From Pimelobacter simplex (GTDB lineage: Bacteria; Actinomycetota; Actinomycetes; Propionibacteriales; Nocardioidaceae), in NCBI RefSeq assembly GCF_900114845.1, contig NZ_FOUK01000002.1, positions 1-64,000 on the forward strand: DNA of 64,000 bases, given 5' to 3'. The position numbers were made by a program, and so were the translations under genes. Below, piece after piece: positions 49,808 to 57,880 of this stretch (positions within the stretch are counted from its first letter, which is position 1; each line of letters begins with the position of its first letter). The notes under the pieces were generated by a model, which saw only the letters and a program-made list of their open reading frames with translations, was not told the DNA's origin and ran no database searches.

Positions 49808-50419
49808 GTGACCATCGCGAACCCGTCCACGACCGACGACCTCGGCTCGGCCGCGCAGCGGGAGCGACGCAAGCGCATTCTCGACGCGACCTACGAGCTG
49901 GCGAAGTCGGGCGGTTTCGACGCGGTCCAGATGCGTGCGGTCGCCGAGCACGCGGACGTCGCCCTCGGCACCCTCTACCGCTACTTCCCGTCGAAGATCC
50001 ACCTGCTGGTCTCCGCACTGGGCCGCCAGTTCGACGAGGCCGCCACCCGCCTCAACGAGCGCGAGATCCCCGGCGACAACCAGGCCGACCGCGTCCTCTA
50101 CGTGCTCAAGCGGATGGCGCGCGGCATGCAGGGCGACCCCAAGCTCACCGAGGCGCTCACCCGCGCCTTCATGTTCGCTGACAGCAGCGTCGCCGCCGAG
50201 ATCCACGTGGTCGGCATGGCGATGACCTCGATCGTCACCCACGCCATGCACGGCGGGGCGCCCAGCGAGGGCGCCGTCTCCGACGAGGACGTCGCCGTGG
50301 CGCGCGTCATCGGCGACGTGTGGCTCTCGGCGCTGGTCTCGTGGGTGACCGGCCGCTCCACGGCCGCGGAGACCGCGGCGCACATGGAGACGGCGATTCA
50401 CTTGATCCTCCGCGACTGA
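49808..50419 (+). CDS. kstR: TetR-family steroid regulator KstR
   Basis: 203 aa. N-terminal helix-turn-helix (SAAQRERRKRILDATYELAK, GGFDAVQMRAVAEHADVALG, TLYRYFPSKIHLLVSALGRQ, about 12-70) is nearly identical to M. tuberculosis KstR in the recognition helix region; the C-terminal ligand domain follows (LTEALTRAFMFADSSVAAEI, VARVIGDVWLSALVSWVTGR). KstR represses cholesterol catabolic genes and is released by a steroid-CoA intermediate. AAGGGAG precedes GTG 49808; an ATG at 49769 in frame is possible. The matching operators in this island, including one before kstR, strongly support the call. Confidence 0.93.
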   Translation: MTIANPSTTDDLGSAAQRERRKRILDATYELAKSGGFDAVQMRAVAEHADVALGTLYRYFPSKIHLLVSALGRQFDEAATRLNEREIPGDNQADRVLYVLKRMARGMQGDPKLTEALTRAFMFADSSVAAEIHVVGMAMTSIVTHAMHGGAPSEGAVSDEDVAVARVIGDVWLSALVSWVTGRSTAAETAAHMETAIHLILRD

Positions 50420-50441
50420 CTGACGGACGGGTCGGCCGGAC

Positions 50442-51197
50442 TCAGGCGCCGAAGGCGTGGGTCGAGGTGACCCCGCCGTCGACCGCGATCTCGGCACCGT
50501 TGATGTACGACGACTCGTCGCTGGCCAGGAAGACGTAGACCGGCGCGATGTCGTCGGGGACGCCGACCCGGCGCAGCGGCACCTTGCTGGCGCCGTACTC
50601 CATCGCGGCGTCGCCGCCGTGCACGCGCGTCATCGGGGTGTCGATCATGCCGGGGTGCACGGAGTTGACCCGGACGCCCTTGGGGCCGAGCTCCATCGCC
50701 GCGCACTTGGTCATGCCGCGGATGGCCCACTTGGTGGCGGCGTACGCCGTGCACGACGGCATGCCGGCGAGGCCCTCGACGGACGAGGCGTTGATGATCG
50801 AGCCGCCGCCGTTCTTGCGCATGGTGCGGCTGACCGCCTGCATGCCGAGGAAGACGCCGAGCTGGTTGACCCGCCAGACGAGCTCGACCTCGTCGGCCGG
50901 CATCCGCTCGATGTCGCCGAAGCGCAGGATGCCCGCGTTGTTGGCGAGTACGTTGACCGGGCCGAAGCGGGTGTTCGCGTCCTCGACCAGGGTGGCCCAG
51001 GAGGCCTCGTCGCTCACGTCATGGTGCGCGAAGTGGGCCGCGGCGCCGAGCTCGTCGGCCAGCGCCTGGCCCTGCTCCTTGGCGACGTCGGCGATGACGA
51101 CCTTCGCGCCCTCGGCGACGTAGGCGCGGACGATCGCCTCGCCCTGGCCCATCGCGCCGCCGGTGACGATCGCGATCTTGCTGTCCAGACGTCCCAT
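50442..51197 (-). CDS. short-chain dehydrogenase (hydroxysteroid dehydrogenase-like)
   Basis: 251 aa classical SDR. NAD-binding VTGGAMGQGEAIVRAYVAEG, structural NNAG (LANNAGIL), catalytic Ser in SIINASSVEGLAG, YxxxK in YAATKWAIRG. Close in pattern to FabG3/3-alpha,20-beta-hydroxysteroid dehydrogenases of mycobacteria. Position in the steroid operon, after hsd4A-like, favours a steroid alcohol/ketone substrate, but the exact position oxidised is not clear. Starts 3 nt after the upstream gene's stop, and converges on kstR with 22 bp between. Confidence 0.87.
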   Translation of the reverse strand: MGRLDSKIAIVTGGAMGQGEAIVRAYVAEGAKVVIADVAKEQGQALADELGAAAHFAHHDVSDEASWATLVEDANTRFGPVNVLANNAGILRFGDIERMPADEVELVWRVNQLGVFLGMQAVSRTMRKNGGGSIINASSVEGLAGMPSCTAYAATKWAIRGMTKCAAMELGPKGVRVNSVHPGMIDTPMTRVHGGDAAMEYGASKVPLRRVGVPDDIAPVYVFLASDESSYINGAEIAVDGGVTSTHAFGA

Positions 51198-51199
51198 GC

Positions 51200-52102
51200 T
51201 CACACCGTCAGCTTCATGATCGAGTCGGCCGCGAAGCCGACGTTGGGGTCGCGGTCGGCGAAGAAGCCGCCGAGCTGCTTGTCGAGGTCGTCGCCGGTCC
51301 ACAGGTCGCCGGCGGCGTCGAAGCGCTGCTCGACGACGGGCGCGGCGACGAGCGCGACCATGCCGCCGTACACGACGAAGACCTGGCCGGTGATCCGCTC
51401 GGCGGCGGGCGAGGCGAGGTAGGCGACGAGCGGCGCGACGTGGTCGGCCGAGTAGGGGTCGACGGCCTTGCCGGACGCGTCCTCGCCGAAGACCTCGGCG
51501 GTCATCGCGGTCCGGGCCCGGGGGCAGATCGCGTTGGCGCGCACGCCGATCCGGGACAGCCCGCGCGCGGTCGACAGGGTCAGCGCGGCGATGCCGGCCT
51601 TGGCGGCGGCGTAGTTGGCCTGGCCGGGCGAGCCGCCGAGGAAGGCCTCGGAGGCGGTGTTGACGATGCTGCCGTAGACCGTGCCGGACTCGCTCTCCTT
51701 GGCCTTGCCCCGCCAGTACGCCGCGGCGTTGCGCGAGAGCAGGAAGTGGCCGCGCAGGTGGACGGCGATGACCGCGTCCCACTCGTCGTCCCCGAGGTTG
51801 AAGAGCATCCGGTCGCGCGTCATGCCCGCGTTGTTGACGACGATGTCGAGGCCCCCGAGCTCGACCGCGGCTGCGACCATGGCGTCGGCGGTGGCGCGCT
51901 CGCTCACGTCGCCCGCGACGACGACCGCCTGGCCGCCGAGCGCGCGGATCTCGTCGACCGCGTCATCCCCCGCCCCGGGCAGGTCGTTGACCACGACCCG
52001 GGCCCCGGCCCTCGCCAGCGCCACCGCCTCCGCGCGCCCCAGACCGGCGCCGGCGCCGGTGACGATCGCGACCTTGCCGTCCAGCGACGTCGTCGCCTCC
52101 AT
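51200..52102 (-). CDS. hsd4A: 17-beta/3-hydroxyacyl-CoA-type dehydrogenase, Hsd4A-like
   Basis: 300 aa SDR. VTGAGAGLGRAEAVALARAG (NAD), VNNAGMTRDRM, IVNTASEAFLGG (Ser), YAAAKAGIAALT (Tyr/Lys). The C-terminal extension of about 40 residues (FDAAGDLWTGDDLDKQLGGF) matches the Hsd4A/Rv3502c group, which oxidises a hydroxyacyl-CoA or 17-beta-hydroxyl in sterol degradation. In M. tuberculosis fdxD (Rv3503c) and hsd4A sit next to yrbE4A of the mce4 operon. Here ferredoxin and hsd4A are again side by side, near the Mce genes. The start is ATG 52102. Confidence 0.85.
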   Translation of the reverse strand: MEATTSLDGKVAIVTGAGAGLGRAEAVALARAGARVVVNDLPGAGDDAVDEIRALGGQAVVVAGDVSERATADAMVAAAVELGGLDIVVNNAGMTRDRMLFNLGDDEWDAVIAVHLRGHFLLSRNAAAYWRGKAKESESGTVYGSIVNTASEAFLGGSPGQANYAAAKAGIAALTLSTARGLSRIGVRANAICPRARTAMTAEVFGEDASGKAVDPYSADHVAPLVAYLASPAAERITGQVFVVYGGMVALVAAPVVEQRFDAAGDLWTGDDLDKQLGGFFADRDPNVGFAADSIMKLTV

Positions 52103-52104
52103 GC

Positions 52105-52305
52105 TCACTCCTCCACCAGCGTGATCGCGGCGCGCGGACAGGCCGCGACGGCACGCTTCACGTTGTCCATGTTCTCGTCCGTGGTCTCCTCCGCGTTGAG
52201 CTGGAGGAAGTCGTCGTCGTCCAGCTCGAACACCTCGGGTGCCATCGCCTCGCACAGGCCGTTGGACTCGCACAGGTCGAAGTCGACCTTGATCTTCATC
52301 GTCAT
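52105..52305 (-). CDS. fdxD: ferredoxin (single-cluster, FdxD-like)
   Basis: 66 aa. KVDFDLCESNGLCEAMAPEV gives CxxxxxC-type spacing, and AVAACPRAAITLVEE the last Cys-Pro, so a single [3Fe-4S] or [4Fe-4S] cluster is expected. Small soluble electron carrier; in actinobacteria this type feeds cytochrome P450s such as CYP125/CYP142 or Rieske oxygenases used in sterol degradation. The neighbouring reductase gene can supply its electrons. No P450 gene is in the window. Starts with ATG ACG ATG; either first or third codon may be used. Confidence 0.88.
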   Translation of the reverse strand: MTMKIKVDFDLCESNGLCEAMAPEVFELDDDDFLQLNAEETTDENMDNVKRAVAACPRAAITLVEE

Positions 52306-52313
52306 GCCTCTTC

Positions 52314-52781
52314 TCAGGTCATCTTCCGGTGGTCCCAGGACGCGACGCGGTCGGGGTGGATGATCACGCCCACCCGCTTGGTCGCCTGCTTCTCGACGGT
52401 CTGGGCGCCGATCTCGCCGAGCGCCTCGAAGGAGTCGACGCCGAACATCCGCACCGAGACGGCCTTGCCGATCTCGAGGATCCGGTCGCGGTCGCGAACG
52501 ATCTCGGCCCGTCCCTCGATGGAGACGCCGCGCAGCTCGAAGTAGTCGGTGCCGTCCTCGACCAGCGCGGTCACCCGGGGGTCGCGCTCGAGGTTGAGGA
52601 TCTTCTGGCTGCGGCCGTAGGTCCAGAAGACGATCTTGCCGTCCTGGACGTCGTAGAACAGCGTGGTCAGGTGCGGGAAGCCGTCCTTGCCGTTGGCGGC
52701 GACCTGGACCTTGATGTTCTCGTGGAGCAGGCCCTGGACCTCCTCCTCGCTCAGCTTGACCTTGTCGCGTCCTGCGCTCAT
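52314..52781 (-). CDS. pyridoxamine-phosphate-oxidase-like (PPOX) flavin or F420 protein
   Basis: 155 aa split beta-barrel protein. FPHLTTLFYDVQDGKIVFWT, LNLERDPRVTALVEDGTD and RGVSIEGRAEIVRDRDRIL are typical of the PPOX class, which includes F420-dependent reductases and FMN proteins of actinobacteria. The cofactor is not decidable by eye. It sits between the ferredoxin and ferredoxin reductase genes, suggesting a redox role in steroid breakdown; inference only. Starts 7 nt after the reductase stop. Confidence 0.83.
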   Translation of the reverse strand: MSAGRDKVKLSEEEVQGLLHENIKVQVAANGKDGFPHLTTLFYDVQDGKIVFWTYGRSQKILNLERDPRVTALVEDGTDYFELRGVSIEGRAEIVRDRDRILEIGKAVSVRMFGVDSFEALGEIGAQTVEKQATKRVGVIIHPDRVASWDHRKMT

Positions 52782-52788
52782 TCCTGAG

Positions 52789-53793
52789 TCATCCTTCCGA
52801 GGAGTGGCCGGGGAACACGTGGGCCGACGGGTCGACGACGACCGCGGCGTTGTTGACGGCGGTCGCGGCCTCGCCGAAGCCGACCGCGATCAGCCGGACC
52901 TTGCCCGGGTACTCGGTGATGTCGCCGGCGGCGAAGACCCGGGGCAGGTTGGTGCGCATCGACGGGTCGACGACGAGGTGGCGGCGGTGGGTCTCGAGGC
53001 CCCACTGCTGGAGCGGGCCGAGGTCGGCGACGAAGCCGAGCGCGGCCACCACGGCCTGGGCCGGGCGGGTCTCGACGACACCGTCGACGGTGAGCTCGAC
53101 CTCGGCGAGCGGGCCCGCCGTCCCGCCGTCGGCGTCGCGCAGGGCGCTCACCTCGGCCTTGGTCACGATCGCGGCGGACGACGCGCGGACCTGCTCGACC
53201 GTCCGGGCGTGGGCCCGGAAGGCGTCGCGGCGGTGGACCAGGGTCACCGAGCGCGCGATCGGCTCGAGGTGGTGGGCCCAGTCGAAGGCGCTGTCGCCGC
53301 CGCCGACGATGACCACGTCGAGGTCGCGGTAGGGCTCGAAGCCGGGCACGAAGAACTCCACGCCGCGGCCGACCCAGCCCTCCGCCGCCGGCAGCGGGCG
53401 CGGGCTGAACTTGCCGATGCCCGCGGTCACGATGAGCGCCTTGGCGCGCACGGCGGTGCCGTCGTCGAGGGTGAGGGTGAGGCCGTCGTCGTCGGTGGCC
53501 AGCTCGGACGCCGTCCGGCCCAGGAGCTGCTCGGGCTTGGCGGTGAGCGCCTGCTCGACCAGGCCGTCGACCAGGTCGCGGCCCTTGACCGACGGGAAGC
53601 CGGCGACGTCGAGGATCGCCTTCTCCGGGTACATCGCCGTGATCTGGCCGCCCAGCTCGGGCAGCGAGTCGATCAAGGCCACCCGCAGGCCGCGGAATCC
53701 GGCATAGTAGGTGGCGAACAGTCCGGTCGGACCGGCACCGACGATCGCCACGTCGCAGTCGACCTGGCTCGCTCCGCTCACGGGTGTAGGCAC
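52789..53793 (-). CDS. ferredoxin-NADP reductase-like flavoprotein (thioredoxin-reductase fold)
   Basis: 334 aa. FAD motif VAIVGAGPTGLFATYYAGFR, NADP motif VVIVGGGDSAFDWAHH, and C-terminal VFAAGDITEYPGKVRLIAVG (FAD). The CxxC redox pair of thioredoxin reductases is absent, so it fits type-2 ferredoxin-NADP+ reductases. It is two genes upstream of the ferredoxin and should reduce it. The start is GTG 53793 or GTG 53781; a TACAGT -10 ends 6 nt before 53793, inside the KstR site. So the gene leads a KstR-controlled operon (reductase, PPOX, ferredoxin, two SDRs). Confidence 0.87.
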   Translation of the reverse strand: MPTPVSGASQVDCDVAIVGAGPTGLFATYYAGFRGLRVALIDSLPELGGQITAMYPEKAILDVAGFPSVKGRDLVDGLVEQALTAKPEQLLGRTASELATDDDGLTLTLDDGTAVRAKALIVTAGIGKFSPRPLPAAEGWVGRGVEFFVPGFEPYRDLDVVIVGGGDSAFDWAHHLEPIARSVTLVHRRDAFRAHARTVEQVRASSAAIVTKAEVSALRDADGGTAGPLAEVELTVDGVVETRPAQAVVAALGFVADLGPLQQWGLETHRRHLVVDPSMRTNLPRVFAAGDITEYPGKVRLIAVGFGEAATAVNNAAVVVDPSAHVFPGHSSEG

Positions 53794-53801
53794 CCCCGAA
53801 C

Positions 53802-53815
53802 TGTAACGTGTTCTA
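53802..53815. promoter_or_regulatory. KstR operator before the reductase operon
   Basis: TGTAACGTGTTCTA matches the KstR consensus exactly and is the same 14-mer as at 39410. It overlaps the stop codon of the Mce-associated gene (TAG at 53815-53813) and lies 8 bp before the reductase GTG, overlapping its -10 element. Confidence 0.85.
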
Positions 53816-54658
53816 GTTCGTCTTGTCTTCGTTCACCGACGGCGATTCGGCCGGCGCCGTCGCGCCCGGCTGGGCCGCGCCGTCGGAGGCGTCGGTGTCG
53901 AGCTTGTCGACGAGCCAGCCGTGGTCGGTGTGCACCATCGTGACGAGCACCTTGAAGGGCGTCACGACCGTCTCCTTCTTGCCCTCGCGGGTGCGCTCGA
54001 CGACCTGGTTGAGGAAGATCAGCGCCTCGAGCCGGGTCCGGCTCGCCCGGACCACGCCCTGGGCCACGACGCTGGCCTGGACGACCGTCTGCTGGCCGAC
54101 CACCTGCTCCTTGATCTCGACCGCGGTCTCGCGGTACTGCTTCTCGAAGCGCGCCGTCATCAGCTTCGCGGCGTTGGCGACCTCGTCGTCGTACTTCTTG
54201 AAGTCGACCGCCACGATCTCCTGCGCAGCCTTGGCCGCGGCCTCGACGCCGTCGCGGGTCTGGAGCGTCGCGGCGACGACCGGGCGCCCCTTCGGCACGC
54301 TCAGCGAGGTGGTGCCGTCGGCGGCGGTGGCGTCCTTGTCGTCGTCGCCCAGCTTGTCGAGGGCCAGGACGGCGAACTCGGCGACCAGGGCCAGGGTGAC
54401 CAGGACCAGCGTCGCGATGAGCACGCGCGTCGTCTTGGGGCGCGCCAGGACGCCGGGGCGGTCACCGGTCGGCGGGGTGGGCGCCGGCTTCTCGGCCGGG
54501 GCGGGCTCGGCGCTCTCGGCGCTCTCGGCCGGCTCGGCGCTCTCGGCGGCGGCGTCGTCGGCCGGGCGCGGGACGCCGGGGGCCTGCCCCGCGATCTTGC
54601 GGGGCCGGGGCGTCTGCCCGCGCGAGCTGGCGGGACGGCGGGGCGTGGGGCGGCTCAT
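53813..54658 (-). CDS. Mce-associated membrane protein (MAS-like)
   Basis: 281 aa. About 72 N-terminal residues rich in Ala/Pro/Glu, with AES/EPA repeats, then one transmembrane segment (TRVLIATLVLVTLALVAEFA, about 76-97) and an exported domain (KFEKQYRETAVEIKEQVVGQ-like region, about 150-260) similar to the Rv0177/Rv3492c Mce-associated family. It is thought to stabilise Mce importers in the periplasm. Last gene of the Mce operon; the KstR operator of the next operon overlaps its stop. Confidence 0.85.
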   Translation of the reverse strand: MSRPTPRRPASSRGQTPRPRKIAGQAPGVPRPADDAAAESAEPAESAESAEPAPAEKPAPTPPTGDRPGVLARPKTTRVLIATLVLVTLALVAEFAVLALDKLGDDDKDATAADGTTSLSVPKGRPVVAATLQTRDGVEAAAKAAQEIVAVDFKKYDDEVANAAKLMTARFEKQYRETAVEIKEQVVGQQTVVQASVVAQGVVRASRTRLEALIFLNQVVERTREGKKETVVTPFKVLVTMVHTDHGWLVDKLDTDASDGAAQPGATAPAESPSVNEDKTN

Positions 54659-54669
54659 CGTCTGTCTCC

Positions 54670-55257
54670 TCAGCCCAGCGCGACGTACTGGAGGTCCTTG
54701 GTCAGCCAGCGGCCGTCCTCGAGCACGAGCTCGAGCTGCAGACGGTAGTTGCGGGCCTCCTCCTGGAACTGGGTGGTCTTGTTCTTCACGACGCCGCTGG
54801 TCGCCACGATGACGGTGGCGGTGTCGTCGTCACCGGCGACGAGGCCGGTCCAGACGACCTTGGCGACCATGTCGGACTGGGCCTCGCCGGCGAGCTTCTT
54901 GAGGGAGGCGGCGCCCTTGGTGTACTGCTCCTTGAAGTCGCCGGTCGCCATCGAGGTCACCGCCTCGATCGTCCGGTCGGGCTCGCGGTAGTCGAAGTTG
55001 ACGAACGCGGTGACCATCTTCGAGGCGGCCGCGAGCTGGTCGGCGGTGCGCTGCTGCTCGCTGTCGTCGGCGAGCGGCACCGGCTCGACGACGCCGCGGC
55101 CGACGTCCTGGCCGGCGCCGGAGACGACGTCGGTGCCGTCGACCGTGTCGCCCGAGGTGACGTGGAGGTAGAGCAGCAGGATCGCCACGCAGCCGCAGAT
55201 CACCGTCGCGGCGTAGAGAGCGATGTTGAGCCGGACCCGACTGCGCTCGTCGGTCAC
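54670..55257 (-). CDS. Mce-associated membrane protein (MAS-like)
   Basis: 195 aa. An N-terminal anchor (LNIALYAATVICGCVAILLLYLH, about 10-32; one membrane pass) and a periplasmic domain (AAASKMVTAFVNFDYREPDR, ASLKKLAGEAQSDMVAKVVW) typical of MAS proteins paired with MceF. GTG 55257 overlaps the mceF stop by 4 nt (GTGA); an upstream ATG in frame lies in mceF coding sequence. Same family as the next gene. Confidence 0.84.
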   Translation of the reverse strand: MTDERSRVRLNIALYAATVICGCVAILLLYLHVTSGDTVDGTDVVSGAGQDVGRGVVEPVPLADDSEQQRTADQLAAASKMVTAFVNFDYREPDRTIEAVTSMATGDFKEQYTKGAASLKKLAGEAQSDMVAKVVWTGLVAGDDDTATVIVATSGVVKNKTTQFQEEARNYRLQLELVLEDGRWLTKDLQYVALG

Positions 55258-56525
55258 TTGCTCGCCACCGGACCGATCAGCAGCCACTTCCACGCATCCC
55301 CTCCCAGTACGGACAGGTTCTCCGGCTGGTTCAGCCTGACCGGATTGCCCGCGGTGTCGACCAGACCCGGCACTGCCCCCGTGGCCGGATCGTAGGTGTC
55401 ACTGTAGACGCGGCCGGGCGACGCGCGGTCGTTGCGGTTGCCCGGCGCGTACTTGCTGCCGCGCATGACGTACGGCGGCCCGGCCGTGCAGTTGACCTGG
55501 GCCGGCTCGGTGTCGGTGAGGTCCTGCGTCGAGCGCCACTCGCTGGGCGGCACGTAGCCCTTCGTGCAGGGGGGCACGCTGTAGTCGAACTGCAGGTTGA
55601 CGTGCCCCCAGCCGTCGGACGTGCTGCCCGTCGGGCCGCCGGCGATGAGCGCCGGGTAGGTGACGAGGAGCTGCTCGATGCCGTCGAGCTCGCTGAGCAG
55701 GATCTGGTCGACCGAGACCAGGTCGCCCAGCAGGATCGGCAGGGTCGGCTCGAGCTGGCGCAGCAGCTGGTCGAGCTCCCGGGCGGCGCCGGGCGTCGCG
55801 CTCAGCACCTTGCGCAGGTCGCCGTCGCTGCCGCGCAGCGTCGAGGTGATCGTGTTGAGGTCCTGGGAGAACTTGCGGATGTTCTCCTTCTGGCCGCGCT
55901 GCGTGCGCAGCACGGCGAGACCGTTGTCGAGCAGCGCGATCGTCTCGTCGGTGTGCTCGCTGGCCTCGGCGATGAATGCCTGTCCCCCGTCGAGCAGCTG
56001 CTGCAGGTCGGTGCCGGTGTCGTCGAACATCAGCCCGAGCTCGCGCACGACCGTCTGCAGGCTGCCCTTGTCGACCGAGTCGACGAACCGGCTCAGGTCG
56101 ACCAGGAGGTCGCCCTCGTCGACCGGCAGGGACTTGTCGCTGCCCGTGAAGCGGGTGCCGTTCTCGGCGTACGGGCCCTCGTCGTCGGGCGGCTGGAAGT
56201 CGAGGTACTGCTCGCCCACGGCCGACAGGTTGTGCACGAACATCGGCGCGTCGCGCGGCAGCTTCGTGCCGTCCTTGAGGTCGAGGGTGAGGTCGACGCC
56301 GTCGTCGGTGGTGTCCATCCGCGAGACCCGGCCGATCTTCACGCCGCGGTAGGTCACCTCGCTGCCCTCGAAGAGGCCGCCGGAGCCGGGCAGGCTGGCG
56401 GTCACGGTGAGCCCGCGGCCGGTGATCTTGTCGACCAGGCCGAGGTAGCTCGCGCCGATGTAGGTGATGCCGACCGCGCTGAGGACGACGAACGCCATCA
56501 GCCGGATCCGTACGCCGCGGCTCAT
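55254..56525 (-). CDS. Mce family protein MceF
   Basis: 423 aa. N-terminal membrane anchor (IRLMAFVVLSAVGITYIGAS), then the MlaD/MCE beta-barrel domain (about 38-120: GLFEGSEVTYRGVKIGRVSR, DAPMFVHNLSAVGEQYLDFQ), then a helical needle-like region (ELGLMFDDTGTDLQQLLDGG) and a Cys-containing C-terminus (PPCTKGYV). Sixth subunit of the hetero-hexameric Mce tunnel that carries hydrophobic substrates across the cell wall. ATG 56525 overlaps the mceE stop by 4 nt; the longer frame is a shadow. Confidence 0.9.
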   Translation of the reverse strand: MSRGVRIRLMAFVVLSAVGITYIGASYLGLVDKITGRGLTVTASLPGSGGLFEGSEVTYRGVKIGRVSRMDTTDDGVDLTLDLKDGTKLPRDAPMFVHNLSAVGEQYLDFQPPDDEGPYAENGTRFTGSDKSLPVDEGDLLVDLSRFVDSVDKGSLQTVVRELGLMFDDTGTDLQQLLDGGQAFIAEASEHTDETIALLDNGLAVLRTQRGQKENIRKFSQDLNTITSTLRGSDGDLRKVLSATPGAARELDQLLRQLEPTLPILLGDLVSVDQILLSELDGIEQLLVTYPALIAGGPTGSTSDGWGHVNLQFDYSVPPCTKGYVPPSEWRSTQDLTDTEPAQVNCTAGPPYVMRGSKYAPGNRNDRASPGRVYSDTYDPATGAVPGLVDTAGNPVRLNQPENLSVLGGDAWKWLLIGPVASK

Positions 56526-57880
56526 GCCACACCTCCGAGCAGGCTGCGGGTCGACCCGTTGTCGTACGACGACGGTTGGGTGCCGAGCAGCCCGCGGGTC
56601 AGCCCGCTGAGCGGTCCGTCGCTGCCGAGCAGGCCGCCCTTGCCGCCGAGCAGGCCACCCAGGTCGAGGTTGGGCAGCGCCCGGAGCAGCTTGCAGACCG
56701 GGCTGTCGCGGATCGTGCGGTCCTGGCACTTGGTCTGCAGGTCCTTGAGCAGGTTGACGTCGCTGAGCACCTGCAGGCAGGCCGAGCTGGTCAGCTTGCC
56801 GCTCTTGAGGCACTGGCCGACCTGGTTGAGCACGGCCTCGAGGTCGGGCAGCTGGATCTCGGGCAGGCCGAGCGTCTTGTAGAGGTTCTCGAAGTTGAGG
56901 TCGGCCCGGATGATCGTGTCGGCGTAGTCGCCCTTGACGATGTTGTTGGCCGCCTGCGGGAACGGGAAGCTGATCAGCAGGTTGAGGCCGGGCGCGAGCT
57001 GCTCGTTGGCCTCGGTGAGCTTGCGCAGCACCGGGCTCAGGTCGCGCAGGATGGAGAGCACGTCCTCCTTGCTGGCGTTGATCACCCGGGTGCCGACCTT
57101 GCCGAGCCGGTCGAGCGCGCCGAGCATCTCGATCAGCTCGTCGTGCTGGGCGGAGAGGACGTCGATCGCCGGCCCGGTCGCGTCGAGCGCGTCGCCAATC
57201 GTCTTCTTCTCCTTGTTGAGCGTGGAGGTCAGGTTGTTCAGCGACTCGAGCGCGCTGATGATGTCGACCTTCTGCTCGTCGAGCGTGCCGACCACCGAGT
57301 CGAGCGACGAGAGCAGGCTGCGCAGCCGGTCCTCGCGCCCGTTCATCACGAGGTTCGCCTCCCGGGTGATGGTGCCGAGCTGGGCGACGCCGCCGCCGCT
57401 GAGCAGGAAGGACAGCGCGCCGAGCACCTCCTCGACCTCGGGGTTGCGCCCGGTCTTGGCGAGCGCGATCTCGTCGCCGTTGGAGAGCCGGCCGACCGGG
57501 GCCTCCTGCTCGGGTGCCTCGAGGGCGACGTACTTCTCGCCGAGCAGCGAGACCTGGCGGATGTCGGCGATCGCGTTGTCGGGCAGCTTGACGTCGTCGC
57601 GCACGCGCAGCTTGACCTTGGCGTTCCAGCCGGAGCGCTCGACCTCGGTCACCTCGCCGACGACGACGTCGTCGACCATCACCGGCGAGCGCGGGACGAC
57701 GTTGAGGACGTCCTTGAAGTAGGCGGTCACCTCGAACGCCTCGTCGGCGTCGACGGGGTGGCCGGGCAGCGGCAGGTCGTAGGCGCCGCGGAAGCCGCTG
57801 CAGCCGGTCAGGACGGCCAGGCCGACCAGGAGTGCCACCGCGCGGCACCACCGGCCGGGACGTACGTTGCGCGTGCTCAC
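56522..57880 (-). CDS. Mce family lipoprotein MceE (LprN-like)
   Basis: 452 aa. Lipoprotein signal peptide with lipobox LTGC (AVALLVGLAVLTGCSG, Cys27), MCE domain (about 45-125: VNVVPRSPVMVDDVVVGEVT-like, SLLGEKYVALEAPEQEAPVG), long helical region (SLDSVVGTLDEQKVDIISAL) and a Leu/Gly-rich tail. The E position is the lipid-anchored Mce subunit in other actinobacteria, which matches. Overlaps mceD by 4 nt. Confidence 0.91.
   Translation of the reverse strand: MSTRNVRPGRWCRAVALLVGLAVLTGCSGFRGAYDLPLPGHPVDADEAFEVTAYFKDVLNVVPRSPVMVDDVVVGEVTEVERSGWNAKVKLRVRDDVKLPDNAIADIRQVSLLGEKYVALEAPEQEAPVGRLSNGDEIALAKTGRNPEVEEVLGALSFLLSGGGVAQLGTITREANLVMNGREDRLRSLLSSLDSVVGTLDEQKVDIISALESLNNLTSTLNKEKKTIGDALDATGPAIDVLSAQHDELIEMLGALDRLGKVGTRVINASKEDVLSILRDLSPVLRKLTEANEQLAPGLNLLISFPFPQAANNIVKGDYADTIIRADLNFENLYKTLGLPEIQLPDLEAVLNQVGQCLKSGKLTSSACLQVLSDVNLLKDLQTKCQDRTIRDSPVCKLLRALPNLDLGGLLGGKGGLLGSDGPLSGLTRGLLGTQPSSYDNGSTRSLLGGVA

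Noticed and set aside
52789-53793. thioredoxin reductase call
   Set aside because: The two-Cys CxxC redox motif is missing; a ferredoxin-NADP reductase of the same fold fits better next to the ferredoxin.
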